Of a stretch of 64,000 bases of DNA, positions 21,258 through 32,414 are shown one piece after another. Positions within the stretch are counted from its first letter, which is position 1. Every line of letters starts with the position of its first letter. Under the pieces are notes generated by a model, which had not been told where the DNA came from, did no database searches, and was given only the letters and a program-made list of their open reading frames with translations. Position numbers and translations under genes: made by a program. Source of the DNA: Inia geoffrensis (taxonomy: Eukaryota; Chordata; Mammalia; Artiodactyla; Iniidae); the NCBI GenBank assembly GCA_036417435.1, contig CM070904.1:65750908-65814907 (forward strand). Reading direction: 5' to 3'.

Positions 21258-21275
21258 CTAGGTGTTGCATTTCTT

Positions 21276-21589
21276 AAAAAGAATTTTTTTGTCATTTATT
21301 TTTAAAGAGTGATAGCACTAGATTTTATAAAATTTCTTGCACCAAAAACAAAATGGAAAAATAGTCCAAAGTCAAATCCAAATGGTAGTGATTATTATGG
21401 GCATTGGTAACTAATTACAGATCCCTAATATTGACCATCTATAGATTCAGTAGACTAAAGACTCAAGGGTGATAGATTTTTTTCTCTAGGGATCTTATTT
21501 TCACTCAAGGACCAAGAAAGATGTAGCCCAGGTAGAACAGAAAATGGAAATACTTAGAGTATGTCAAATTGCCTTCAAAAAATAGCAGA
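21276..21589. other. Intergenic DNA, nothing recognised
   Basis: No gene or confident repeat seen. Confidence 0.5.
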
Positions 21590-21825
21590 CATATACTGGC
21601 CCTGCTCTGTGCCAGATATTCTTTTAAGCACTTTAACGTGTATCAACCCCTTTAATCCTCATAACAACCCTAACTATTATCATCATTTTATAGACAAGGA
21701 AACTGAGACACAGAGAGGTGAAATCAATATGCCCACAGCTATTAAATGACAGAGCTGGGATTTAAATCCAGATAATCAGGGCCCAGAGGCCAAGTGCTTA
21801 ACCACCATGTAATGCTGCCACTTGG
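21590..21825 (-). repeat. MIR SINE, near full length
   Basis: Minus-strand MIR of about 235 bp. In order on the plus strand: 'ctgtgccagatattctttta', 'tttaatcctcataacaaccc', 'acaaggaaactgagacacag', 'agagctgggatttaaatcca' and 'gtgcttaaccaccatgtaat'. Unusually complete for this ancient family. Confidence 0.8.
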
Positions 21826-22214
21826 CATGCTTGTTTTGATTCTTACCATGTCCTTTGAGGCAGGTTCGAATGCCTCCATTTTACGGATGAGGAAACCAAG
21901 TACCAGATTTTTTGTATCTTGTCAAAATACCTGCAACAGGATGGAGCTGAGATATAAACAAGTATTTTTCTGATATTAGTCCATGTTCCTCTATATCTTG
22001 TTCCATGTGTCCTGTGTTTCTTCTTCTTCCCTCGTTTCTTCCTCCCTCATCAGTACGCTTTTTACTTCATGTCTCCTTCAGGTAACATACCTGGCAACTT
22101 TCCATAGGATTCTCTGTCTTGAGGAATGCTTATGTTTTTAACAGAGATGTTTTAGAGATTCAGTGTCTCAGGAGCTGCCAGCCTCCAGTGGTGGTGCTTT
22201 CATGATAACCGTCT

Positions 22215-22375
22215 TCAATTGAGTCATTCATTCACCCTCCAACGTTATTAAACACCTACGAAGTGCTCATCTATGTGAAACTGCTCAAGGTCTTACCAGG
22301 TTCCTGGGAGCATGCTAGGCATTGTAGTTACAAGGATGACTAAAGTCCAGGTTTTAAGGGGTTCATAACATAGTA
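22215..22375 (+). repeat. Ancient mammalian repeat fragment
   Basis: Contains 'gttattaaacacctacgaag' and 'catgctaggcattgtagtta', then 'caaggatgactaaagtccag', the order seen in an old dispersed mammalian repeat. A similar fragment lies at 49900-50050. Family not named with confidence. Confidence 0.4.
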
Positions 22376-22664
22376 GAGGATCTTTCTGATTCAAAGAAAC
22401 CCCTTGCTTAGCTTCTGTTTGGGTATAGCAGGTAGAATTGACTCTCTTGTACCCTCCCCACCCCCATGCCTTCTCCTCAACTAACCCCAGAACATGATCT
22501 ACGAATGGCATTTTGCTATTCTCACAGCTACAAGAGAACAAAAGCAGGAGGTGCCATCAGTGCCCAAAAGTGGCCTTTTGGTCACTCAATATTTCTTATA
22601 TCATACTCTGGGGAAGGCAAGATAGTAAATAATAAAAATAATAGTAATAAAGACAACAGGAACA

Positions 22665-22885
22665 ATTAATACTTTTTTGTGCTAAGTGCTTTGCATTTCT
22701 CTTTTCAGCCAGCTGTGATCTTGTGAAGTAGGCAAATTTATTATTCTCATTTGCTGAAAATAGAAACATAGGCACAGAGAGGTTCAGCAAGTTGCTCAAG
22801 GTCAAATGGCCCGTGGTGGCACAAGTGCCATTTTAAGCAAGGAAGTCTGAGGCCAGAGCTTAACTTCTTAGCCACTAAAGTAAAA
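22665..22885 (-). repeat. MIR SINE, near full length
   Basis: Minus-strand MIR: 'gtgctaagtgctttgcattt', 'aggcacagagaggttcagca', 'agttgctcaaggtcaaatgg' and 'agagcttaacttcttagcca' in the expected order, across about 220 bp. Confidence 0.75.
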
Positions 22886-23204
22886 GATTTAACAAGAAAA
22901 GTGAAACCTATGGTCTCCTCTTGCCAGGATCTTAAAATAAGGGACATAGAAATATTAAAAATCCATTTGAGAAACACCATAAAAGGAAGTAAAAATACAG
23001 TGCCGACTAATTAAGAGTATCCTCTGGACCAAGAAGGAACCGTTATTGATTACCTGTTAGGGTGCTGGTGCTTTCCATTTCTCCCCTAATCCCGCCCTCA
23101 CTGCCATGGGCTGTGGTGGAGTCAGGTGCTGGCACCTCCCAGAGCCTGGGAGCTATTTTTCCCCGGCCCCCGTCACACTTTCTTCCAGTGATTACCTTTG
23201 GATT
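22886..23204. other. Intergenic DNA with a GC-richer stretch
   Basis: The 23080-23180 part is GC-richer than its surroundings, but I see no CpG island or exon. Confidence 0.45.
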
Positions 23205-23315
23205 CGCCACCGGTATCTAGTAGGTTGAAACCCCTTGAGGGCAGGCACCATTCATGTTTCTGTCTCTAGTGCCTAGAAGAGACTAATTTTGCAGAATGAA
23301 CATATGAATACATTA
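23205..23315 (+). repeat. L2 LINE 3' fragment
   Basis: L2 tail: 'ccccttgagggcaggcacca', 'catgtttctgtctctagtgc', 'cctagaagagactaattttg' and 'gcagaatgaacatatgaata', corresponding to the conserved L2 end. Confidence 0.6.
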
Positions 23316-25140
23316 CTTAGACCCTACACCCATTTGTACAGTCTAGGAAATAGTCACAGAAAGCCTCTGTGTCTTGTTCATGTTATATGGCAGGTACCTG
23401 AGAGAATGAACAACAATCTCATGTCTGTTTGCCTCTACATCTTGTGATCTTCAGGTGAGTTTAAAAAGACAAAAACAATATAAACAAGGTAGCACAGAAA
23501 CCTGTTTCAGGGCTGAAACAAGTGGGTGGTTTAAAGTCATGAAATTTCCCTACTATAACTGGAAAAAAAGAAAGCTTTTTTTTTTTAAACCTCAGGGACA
23601 TAAAAAATAAGAAAAGGAAATGAGCAGTTCTGTGGAGGTAGAGAACACAGTCTGGATTTACTTGTCATACGATAGTCAGTCACCACTGCTTGTGTCTGGT
23701 TACACTTTGCATTTGCGACTCTGCTGACTTTCCCTGTCATAGGCTTTGTTTAAGAGAAGCAAACAGAAATAAGAAGACTGCCTTCCCCCCACCATGGATG
23801 ATTGAAATTTGTGTCCAGCCCCAGTTTCACAAGTACAAAAGGAAATGTGGTTAGTTTAATATTTTAATTTGTCGTTGGTGGTTGGTTTGGAGTCTGCTCT
23901 CCTGTGTCAGGTTAACCCGAGGCCCGCCAGGTCCATCCCTGCCCACATGCTTCTCCACGGGCTCCTGCCGCCCCATTCAGCATTTCCGGGCACAATATCT
24001 TGCTCAGTCGACTTGATCTCACTTTCTTCCTCTGAGCAGCTCTGTGGCAATTCAGAGGTGAAGAGGCAGATAATTGGACAGTGGAATTGGGTCCTGTGTG
24101 GTGCAAAGTTAAAAAAGAAGTTCCTTCAGCAAGAACTTAGAAGTGAAATGAAAACCCAGCAAACAAAACCCTGTATGTCCAGCAAATGAAGCCAAAGGGA
24201 AGTTTGTGAGCAGCCTGGCTCTGTGTGGATGTGACAAGGCCACTGGGCGAAAAGTTCAGAAGCGGTACTTCTGATGCAGTGTTGCTATCAAGTCATGGTT
24301 CAGTTTAAAAATGCAATCTGTTATTTCCCCCTCCTGCTTACTCGGTATCCTACACATGCTACGAATTCACATATGAAAAGTGACTTGAGCACAAAATTCT
24401 TCATTAGTTTTTGTCAGTGCAGGTTTTCCCTAATTTTTACAGAAAAAAATTTAGCAAAACATGTTTTAAATTCTCTTCAGAATGACCAGATATATTGCCT
24501 AAATTACCAGATAAATTCTTGACCGTCTGTCTGCCTACTTCTTTTGGGCTACATCACAAACAATACTTAATGCATTTTGAGTCAGCCAAATACAAACAGA
24601 AGTCTAGCACACTGATTAGCCATTTGTTTTGAATGGATGGATAATGGGATGGGACACTCAATTTTTTAAACCATATTTACAGAAGTTACCACTCAAATCA
24701 AACCGTAATCACTGATTGTACTGTGGGCAAAGCATTGTGCTAGCCACTGTGGAAGACACAAGATGGAATAGACACAATTCCACAATATCTAACTCAATAA
24801 TTCTGCTGATTTTTATCTATCGAATTTCTTCTGTTGCTTAAGAAAGCCAGCTAATCAAAAGCAAACTAGATTGCAAAATTACAAAAAAAGATCAAACTGT
24901 ATCTTGGCCGGTGATGAAAACTACCAATATTTCAGTATTAATTTCATTACTGAGAAATAAACACACAATTTAAATCAGCTGTTTTAAAGTATGTCACTTA
25001 GTTGAATCACAGATATAAACATTTCAAAAGCAAATTTCTTCTTCTTTTGGAATCTGTCACCAAATTTTAGATATACCTTTTCAAGATTGACTCCCTAGGT
25101 GGCAACACAGTGCTTGAAAATACCCTCATAGACCCGTAGA
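23316..25140. other. Intergenic DNA, nothing recognised
   Basis: About 1.8 kb with no gene recognised. A 106-codon frame at 23869-24189 has no domain, signal peptide pattern or splice context and is treated as chance. A weak old-repeat trace lies near 24720-24790. Confidence 0.5.
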
Positions 25141-25141
25141 C

Positions 25142-25622
25142 TGTGGTATGCGCAGACAACACAAACTTGACGTATCTGCTTTAACGTATTACCACAAACT
25201 TAGTGGCTGAAAACAACATCCATTCATTACCTGTAGGTCGGAAGTCCGACACGGGTCACATGAGGCTAAAAGGAAAGTGTTGGCAGGGCTGCATTCCTTT
25301 CTGGAGGTTCTGGGGGAGAATCCATTTTTTCTTGCTTTTTCCTACTTCTGGCACCCTTTCTGCATCTTCAGAGCCAGCACGGTTCTCTCTCTCGTGCTTT
25401 GCGTAGTCATCTCCCTCTGATCACAGTGTGGAAATGTTCTTACTTTTAAGGACTCATGGATTAGGTTGGGTCCACCTGGATAATCCAAGATCCTCTCCCC
25501 ATCTCAAGATCCCTACCTTTAATTACATCTGTAAAATTCCTTTCACCGTGTACATACATGTTCTAGGGATCAGTATGTAGGGTGCAGACATTTTTGAAAG
25601 AAGTAGTATTCTACCTACTGTG
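25142..25622 (+). mobile_element. MLT2-type ERVL LTR, solo
   Basis: Solo LTR starting TGTGGTATGC and ending with the family's typical 'attctacctactgtg'. Between these lie 'attaccacaaacttagtggc', 'ggcagggctgcattcctttc', 'tctggaggttctgggggaga' and 'ccacctggataatccaagat', all in MLT2 order. About 480 bp, slightly shortened. No internal ERVL genes adjoin it. Confidence 0.75.
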
Positions 25623-25637
25623 ATAAAGCATTTTTTT

Positions 25638-25868
25638 GGGTTTTTTTTTGTTTTTTTTTTGTTTTTTTTTTGTTTTGCGGTACGCGGGCCCCTCACTGTT
25701 GTGGCCTCTCCCGTTGCGGAGCACAAGCTCCGGACACACAGGCTCAGCGGCCATGGCTCACGGACCCAGCCGCTCCGCGGCATGTGGGATCTTCCCGGAC
25801 TGGGGCACGAACCCGTGTCCCCTGCCTCGGCAGGCGGACTCTCAAACACTGAGCCACCAGGGAAGCCC
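25638..25868 (-). mobile_element. CHR-type SINE with interrupted tail
   Basis: Minus-strand copy: a T-rich tail punctuated by single Gs, 'gcggtacgcgggcccctcac', body, then 'gagccaccagggaagccc'. Flanks share agcattttttt (about 25627-25637 and 25872-25882), a likely target duplication. It landed a few bases past the end of the MLT2-type LTR, so it is younger than that LTR. Confidence 0.93.
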
Positions 25869-26059
25869 TAGAGCATTTTTTTTTAAACGATGGTATTGTA
25901 AATTCTAACTCACACTCAAGGACTTTGACGATTTTAACAAATTGTTACTCGTTCATTCAATCACACATTTAGGAGACAATAAAAAAGCAGCTATTATAAG
26001 TAATATGCAACTGATACAAACATTAGTCTACTCGCTGGTGCCTCTTCTGACCTTTGACT

Positions 26060-26335
26060 TTTCTACCTCCAGGAGCTCTTCCCTCTGCCTGATGTACCAC
26101 CTTTTGCCTAACATAAGTTGAAGTTCCTAAATAAATTCATCAAGACTCATTCCATATACTACATCTGTAAAGCTTTTTTGACAATTCCCGCTGGACAACT
26201 CCATCTCATCTCAAATTTATACCTTGCTTTTACAATTTGTTGATATTTTAGCTTGTTTGTAGTTCTATGTATATATTCCTTTCCCTTCCTAGGGATCAAA
26301 AATTCCTTTCAATCATGGAGCATTCGTATTTGAAT
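26060..26335 (+). repeat. L2 LINE 3' fragment
   Basis: L2-like: a 'ttccctctgcctgatgtacc' protein-tail region, 'aattcatcaagactcattcc', 'tatattcctttcccttccta' and 'tattcgtatttgaatgcagg'-type tail, diverged. Confidence 0.45.
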
Positions 26336-27394
26336 GCAGGAGGAGCCAAGCATGTCAATCAGTATATACTGACTCACTATACGTATACGTGGACACTTTC
26401 TTTGTAATAGTGTATTTGCTTACGACTTAAGACTGTAGAAGGCATCAAGAAATTTAGTTTTGTTTCAGTTTTACCATATTTCTACAAGAAGAAAAATTGT
26501 AAGAAAAAGTGCAAAGTAAATGAATTGCAGGTTAAGGCCTTCATAGGAAGAAAAATCATGGGATTTGCCAATTTATGAAGCCAAAATGGAAAGTTATGGA
26601 GAAATTTCCCTGCAGATCTCTTGCTGCTGCCAAAGCCGACAGCCAAAATGAGGTTTATAGTCACTCATGTTTTTCAACAATGTGTCTCACATTGCCAATA
26701 TAGAAATGCCTCCTCTGTGACCTTGAAAATGGCCTCCATCTCCTTATCAGTTTTCCATCTAGTAAAATCAGATTCTTTTCTTTTACAGTAAGTTTTCACC
26801 TAAATCTGTAAAATACGATTTTCATTGATGGAAAAAAAATGTGTGTTTTTTTTTTTTCATTTTCGAAATCAGGAAACTGAAGCAGGAAAGAGCTAGAGGC
26901 TGTATTTGAGACGTACTTATAAATAAATTGTATTTTAAGGAGCTCTACGACCACTCATCCACATTCATAGTTATTCTAATGGTTGCTGCTGCTTTGCTTA
27001 CCTGTTGAAGACTTTGTCATGCCATGTGCTCTGTGTTCTTCAGTATCATTTTCGGTAGATTATATACTTTTATCCACTTAAGAACACTTGTGTGAGTGTT
27101 GATTATAAAATTTTTTGAAATGTGTCTCTATGTAACAAAGCATATTTTAAAAAGTTCTGCCTTTAATTAAAAAAAAAAGCCAGGTAATTGTCTGATTTTG
27201 ACTTATGTTCTCATTCTTGCCTAATTTAAAATCTCTCTTGTTAAATTTTTGCCAAGGCAATGTAATTTCCTTTTTATAACAGAAGTAAGAATCTAGAAGA
27301 AGTATCAGGATACTGGGCTGTAATGGCCATTTAGATCCATATTTGAAGATCAATTTTAGAAGCTCAAAACAAAAAGAAATTAACATGGGGACTT
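26336..27394. other. AT-rich intergenic DNA
   Basis: No gene recognised. Short A and T runs near 26830-26860 and 27168-27178; no structured feature seen. Confidence 0.5.
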
Positions 27395-27600
27395 TGGTGT
27401 CAGACCTACTGTGGACACAAATCCTATCTCTGCCACTAACACTAGATGCGGATCCTTTAACTCTTTATTCCTCAGTTTCTGGATCTGGAAAATGGGAATA
27501 ACAAGAATTCTACCTCATAGACATGTGATAAGCAAATGAAATAACATAGGGAAAATGTTCCGATGGCTCCTGACATACAAGGACTAATTAAATCCTAGGT
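27395..27600 (+). repeat. MIR SINE
   Basis: MIR motifs in order: 'ggtgtcagacctactgtgga', 'ctatctctgccactaacact', 'ctcagtttctggatctggaa', 'aatgggaataacaagaattc' and 'tacctcatagacatgtgata'. Confidence 0.75.
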
Positions 27601-28179
27601 ACTACTTCATCCTGATGATAAAACAATTCCTTCGCAAAAACATTTTCAAATGGCAACTAATTAAAGTGAAAACATGATCTTTAACAAACTTGACCTATTT
27701 TGCTATTGATTCAATTTATGGATAAGTTTACCGCAAAATTTTCTTTGGATTACTTTTTATTTCAGCCAGGGAGATAATTTTATTCAATACAAAGAAGTAA
27801 AATAAGTAACAACATTAACCTGGATTCAGAAAAAACAATATACAAAACATCTTGATTTTTTATTATAGAAACAAATACTGATAATGAAACTCCCCAGACC
27901 TTCACAAACATTTTAATATCATAATCCAGAATGGATGATATTTTATTAAAACATCACCACCAATAACAAATTTAAGAAGGAAAACCAACTTGCTTTATCA
28001 ATATGAAGTTGATATTAAGTCTTTGATATGAATATGAAGTATTTGATCTTTTGGATATCTCTACTATGACTTTTTAAAAAAAAGGTTAATGCAGTATATT
28101 GCCTTTTAAGAGGAAAAAAATCTTGTTTCTTGATTAAAAAAAAAAAAAAAAAAGAAAGAAAAACCCTACACCAGTTTTT
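27601..28179. other. AT-rich intergenic DNA with A-tract
   Basis: No gene recognised. An A-run at 28136-28153 followed by 'gaaagaaaaa' could be an old retroposon tail, but no element body is recognisable upstream. Confidence 0.45.
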
Positions 28180-28690
28180 ATGTTGTGCCCTATTCAGCTG
28201 ACACTGTCCTTTTGGAAAGCCAATGACTTGTTAGTATCCCTAGCAGCAGTGTGAACAGATGCGTCCCTGACAGGCGATGGATGGTCAGGGTCCATCTGGC
28301 CAGTGCAGCTCCGACAGAAATGATGTATACAGCTTCATCAGTGAATGACTGTCATCAATCGTGGGCCATGGGTAGCGTAAATGACAGCTACGCTGCAGCT
28401 GAGACCCCAGGTGTGAGACTGAGGAGGACTGATTTAAGAATGCTGGGTAATCAGGAGTGTACAGGCTCCTGGACTTTAATTTGTATCTTTAACCTCCTGT
28501 AAATATCCTGCTATACTGTAGCAGGTATGTGCTTTTTAGTGCCTCATCATGAAATTAGCTTCAAGATGACGGCTGTTCTTTGCTCCCTTTTAACTACTGA
28601 TGACTTCAGTTCCCTATCTCCATTACCAAATGCATGAAGGCTGCTGTATGGTGTGGCCCACAGTTTAATTATTACCTCATTGATTTTTCA
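28180..28690. promoter_or_regulatory. Candidate conserved regulatory element
   Basis: About 500 bp of balanced composition that keeps many CpGs in an AT-rich setting and holds no repeat I can recognise. On the minus strand 28349-28360 reads GATTGATGACAG, a composite PBX/HOX plus MEIS/PREP-type site. A second TGACAG lies at 28382-28387 and an E-box CAGCTG at 28396-28401. No coding pattern or splice sites. The regulatory role is inference; nearby target gene unknown. Confidence 0.35.
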
Positions 28691-30035
28691 TGTATTTCAA
28701 TTTTCTCTTCTTTAAGTCACAGTGGCTGTCCTGTTGGAGGGATGTTTGTTTTTCTTTCCAAGATCTCCTTATGGAATCATTTGGAGTCAAAGATGTTTTT
28801 GTTTGCCTCTTCTCCTCCCCCATCCTGTCTCCACCCCTCCTCTGGAATGTCTAACCATACCAGTCTGGAGGTGGGCTTTCACATGCAGACAATCCAGAAA
28901 GGAACCTTCCTGGTTTGTATAAGATCTTAAAAAGGAAACAGTATTCCACTGCTTACTCACCAACAAAAGGTACCTGATTTTTAAATGTTCTCTCTTTAGT
29001 ATGCATTAAAGATCATGCATAATTTGCATTGATTAGAATTTTATTATACCACTGGCACTGGGGAAAGGAAAATGAAAACAATTATTGTATCCTCAGAGGA
29101 CATTTCTTTACTTATAACTATTTTTACAGTAAATCATTTTTGTTTATCAGTTTACTGGATACAGCAAATATAGAAACACTGGAGACAGAGAGAGTTCTAA
29201 AAGTCTAGGAATTTATAGAGTGGCTCCACATGTTTTCACTGAAAGCTCTTCAAATACTTCTAACTCATTAAAATGAATTATGTCAATTACCACCAGTAGA
29301 TCTGGAAAACATTTGAATCTGTTGGAAGAGCACTTTTTTTTCCCTTCAGTACCACAGAAATTCAGCTCAGCCTGATACAAACAAGTTAATGCAGCTTAAA
29401 CAGTACCTGGATAAAAAAAGGAGCCCACTCTTCAAGAATCCCCTGCTCACAATGGGAATAAAGTTTGCTGTCTGACATTCTGACCATGAATTAAGGAGTC
29501 AGAGGTTTAGAGGACTCAAGAGACCATCTGGTCCATTCCACTGCCTGTAGGGAGGATATACTGAAAGCACCCCAGATCCAAGAAAGGTTATTTTGTTTTT
29601 AATATACTCTGAAGGAAAAGTAGCGCAAGAAACAAGGATGCAGACTCTTCAGGTGCCCCCCCACCTCTTGCCCTCACCAGAGGTTTAAAAAGCATGATAT
29701 TTCTAACGTTCTCCACTGGTCTTAGCAACGCCCAAGGCCTGCATCTCGGTCCAGATAAAAGAGAATCCAATCATTTTTTTCTTTTATTTCTTATAAAGAT
29801 GTCTTAAGTATTATTTTAGTGACCAATGTAAAACTCACTGCATCCTGTTCTAAGAATTGTAAACAAAAATATATAGTTATGTAAAGTCAGAAGCAGAGAA
29901 AATGTCAGAACTAGGCCGCAATGTTTTTGGAGACAGATTTTAAGAATGTGAAAGGCCAAATAGTTTGTGGATTATAAAGTAGCATTCGAATTGCAGAGTC
30001 ACCACATCAGTTAGCACTCATGATAGTGTTAAGAG
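28691..30035. other. Intergenic DNA, nothing recognised
   Basis: No gene recognised. The 98-codon frame at 28634-28930 and the 66-codon frame inside it lack recognisable domains. Confidence 0.5.
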
Positions 30036-30037
30036 AT

Positions 30038-30092
30038 AGGGAAGAGAGAGACAGAGACAGAGACAGAGAAAGAGAAAGAAAGAAAGAAAGAA
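30038..30092 (+). repeat. Purine simple repeat (GACA/GAAA)
   Basis: Simple purine-rich tract: GAGACA units followed by GAAA units, about 55 bp, entirely purine plus C on the plus strand. Likely length-variable. Confidence 0.85.
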
Positions 30093-31308
30093 GTCTTACA
30101 GAGCTAAAAAAAAAGTTGCCACAGATATTTTGTTTTCAGACCTGAGAAACATCTACTACTAAAGATAACACATCAACTAATGCCTGAAGTTTGGAAACAA
30201 AACTGAACAAATGAATAGAAGTCTGCTCATACTACTGAACAGAAATCTGAAAATTTGTATTTCAGTATAGCAACAATAAACTTAAATGATTGAAGAGGTC
30301 TTTTATATAATTAATGTTGTAGTTCTCAACAGTGATCTGTGGATCACAAATATGTTTATGGGTTTAGGTATCTGCTAAAAATTGATTTCTTACAATAAAA
30401 AATGATGATCTTGACACTAAAAGGTCCTGACTTCATGAATTTTCTGTTTGATTTGGCTTAAGATATTGCTTGTTATTTAGACAGCCTATATAATTTCAGG
30501 ATGATAAATGTAGATTTTAGAGAACATAATTTAATAGACATTTATGGACAATGAAATGCTTGTACCACTATTTGCAACCTAATGTATCCACAATTTGTAT
30601 ACTAAAGATTCTCAGTATACATCTATCAATAAGAATTAATATTTTCATCTAAGACCCTAAGAGTCATTCACTAGCTCTGGACCAATTTCCTCTCTCTGTC
30701 CCATCACCAAGTTAGAGAATGACTTTTCATCTGTTGGATACTCTCACACCTACAGGGGAAGAAAAGGCAGCATACTTGGGCATATACTTCTGTTAGGGGG
30801 ATTCACTGCCCTTCCCATGTGCTGTTCTCTAAAAACCGACTTCTGATAAGGATTAAGAACAAACGATACAATCCTCTAGAAGCAGAATTTAAACATTTTG
30901 CTTTCTCAGTTAGTGTTCTATTCTGGGATATCTTCCTCTTTGAATGGTTTTTTTCTTTTGGCATTTCATGAAACTGTTGCTGTATCTCAGAAGTGATTTT
31001 GTTTTTATCTCTTTTGAATGGCTTTCCTAATCTACACAGACCTAGTAGGACTTAGTAGGATCAGCCAGGGTTCAGGGAAAAGGAGACATGAAGGTCATAC
31101 AAGTTTGTTTCCAGTTCAGGCAGATGGAGTCTTAGTGATACCATGGTCTACTGTAGGTAAAAAGAATACGGAACAGTACAAGGATCTGGGGCTAAAGCAT
31201 CAGCTAGTAATAATGTGTCCATTTGCCTAGGGTCTCATTTGGAAACATGAGGTAGCTAATGAAGGATCTGGGATTTCTCTCAGTATTAATGTTTTATCTC
31301 TGTATTTG
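30093..31308. other. AT-rich intergenic DNA
   Basis: No gene recognised. The 30320-30440 part may be a decayed DNA-transposon fragment, unassigned. Confidence 0.45.
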
Positions 31309-31320
31309 AAAACGAAGGAG

Positions 31321-31465
31321 GGACTTCCCTGGCAGTCCAGTGGTTAAGACTCCACTCTTCTGCTGCAGGGGGCACGGGTTCCATTCCTTATTAGGGAACT
31401 AAGATCCTGCATGCCACTCGGTGAGGCCAAAAAGAAAAACAAAACCAAAAAACAAACAAAAATAA
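31321..31465 (+). mobile_element. CHR-1-like tRNA SINE with target duplication
   Basis: Head 'ggacttccctggcagtccag', 'tggttaagactccactcttc', B-box region 'ggcacgggttccattcctta', 'gggaactaagatcctgcatg', 'ggtgaggccaaaaag' and a long imperfect A-rich tail. Flanks aaaacgaaggag (31309-31320) and aaaacaaaggag (31466-31477) differ at one base, a good target duplication. Confidence 0.9.
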
Positions 31466-31477
31466 AAAACAAAGGAG

Positions 31478-32173
31478 AAACATCCACTTTTCAGAAGGTA
31501 TTTTGGGATCAAGGAAGAGACTCAGACCCTCCATTGTCATGCTACCACGTAGGTTCTTGATTTGAGGTACCATAAGGACCACTGAGGACTTTTCCATCTA
31601 TGCTTAGGTGTATATCTTTAGTTGATTACTTGAAATAATTTATGGAAGTACATTTTTGCTCTTAAGGAGTTGGAAAGAGTCTATAGATCCATTCAAATCA
31701 GCATAGACTTATATGTTAAGTGCTTGAAAGAAATTAGCAGAAGTCTAAAGGTAATATTAAAATATGATCTGTGTGATCACTTCCCTTAAGGGAAAATTCT
31801 AGATAGATTGTTGAGAACAGACACTTTTGCATTTAGGCAGTGACACAGGAATCAACAGCAGACACACCGGAGTTGACTATTGGGAATGTAGTTTGAATCA
31901 ATTTCCACTGAAGAGAGGCATGCAATTTGAAATTCCTTTAATTCTGTGTTTATAAAAAAAATCATAAAGGAGCCATATGTATTTAGATCACATACAGATC
32001 ACAGGCAAGTGGTTTTTTTCTTTTCCTTTACCCTCATATTTGGGATGGTTACCACAGAATCAAGCACAATGTAGGAGCCTAATCAATATTAGTTAACTAT
32101 ATGGTCAGGTTATTTTGTTTTTTTTTTAATCCAAATTACTCACTTCATTACATTAAAAGTTATGCAAATTTTA
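31478..32173. other. Intergenic DNA, nothing recognised
   Basis: No gene or confident repeat seen. Confidence 0.5.
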
Positions 32174-32187
32174 TGCCATGTGGTTTT

Positions 32188-32400
32188 TTTGTTTGTTTTT
32201 TTTTTTTTGCGGTACGCGGGCCTCTCAGTGCTGTGGCCTCTCCCGTTGCGGAGCACAGGCTCCGGACACGCAGGCTCAGCGGCCATGGCTCACGGGCCCA
32301 GACGCTCCGCGGCATGTGGGATCCTCCCGGACCGGGGCACGAACCCGTGTCCCCTGCAGCGGCAGGCGGACTCTCAACCACTGCACCACCAGGGAAGCCC
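32188..32400 (-). mobile_element. CHR-type SINE with 14-bp target duplication
   Basis: Complete minus-strand SINE: poly-T with a few Gs, 'gcggtacgcgggcctctcag', body, 'gcaccaccagggaagccc'. Flanks tgccatgtggtttt (32174-32187) and tgccatgtagtttt (32401-32414) differ at one base. The overlapping open frames of 73-119 codons here are translated SINE. Confidence 0.95.
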
Positions 32401-32414
32401 TGCCATGTAGTTTT

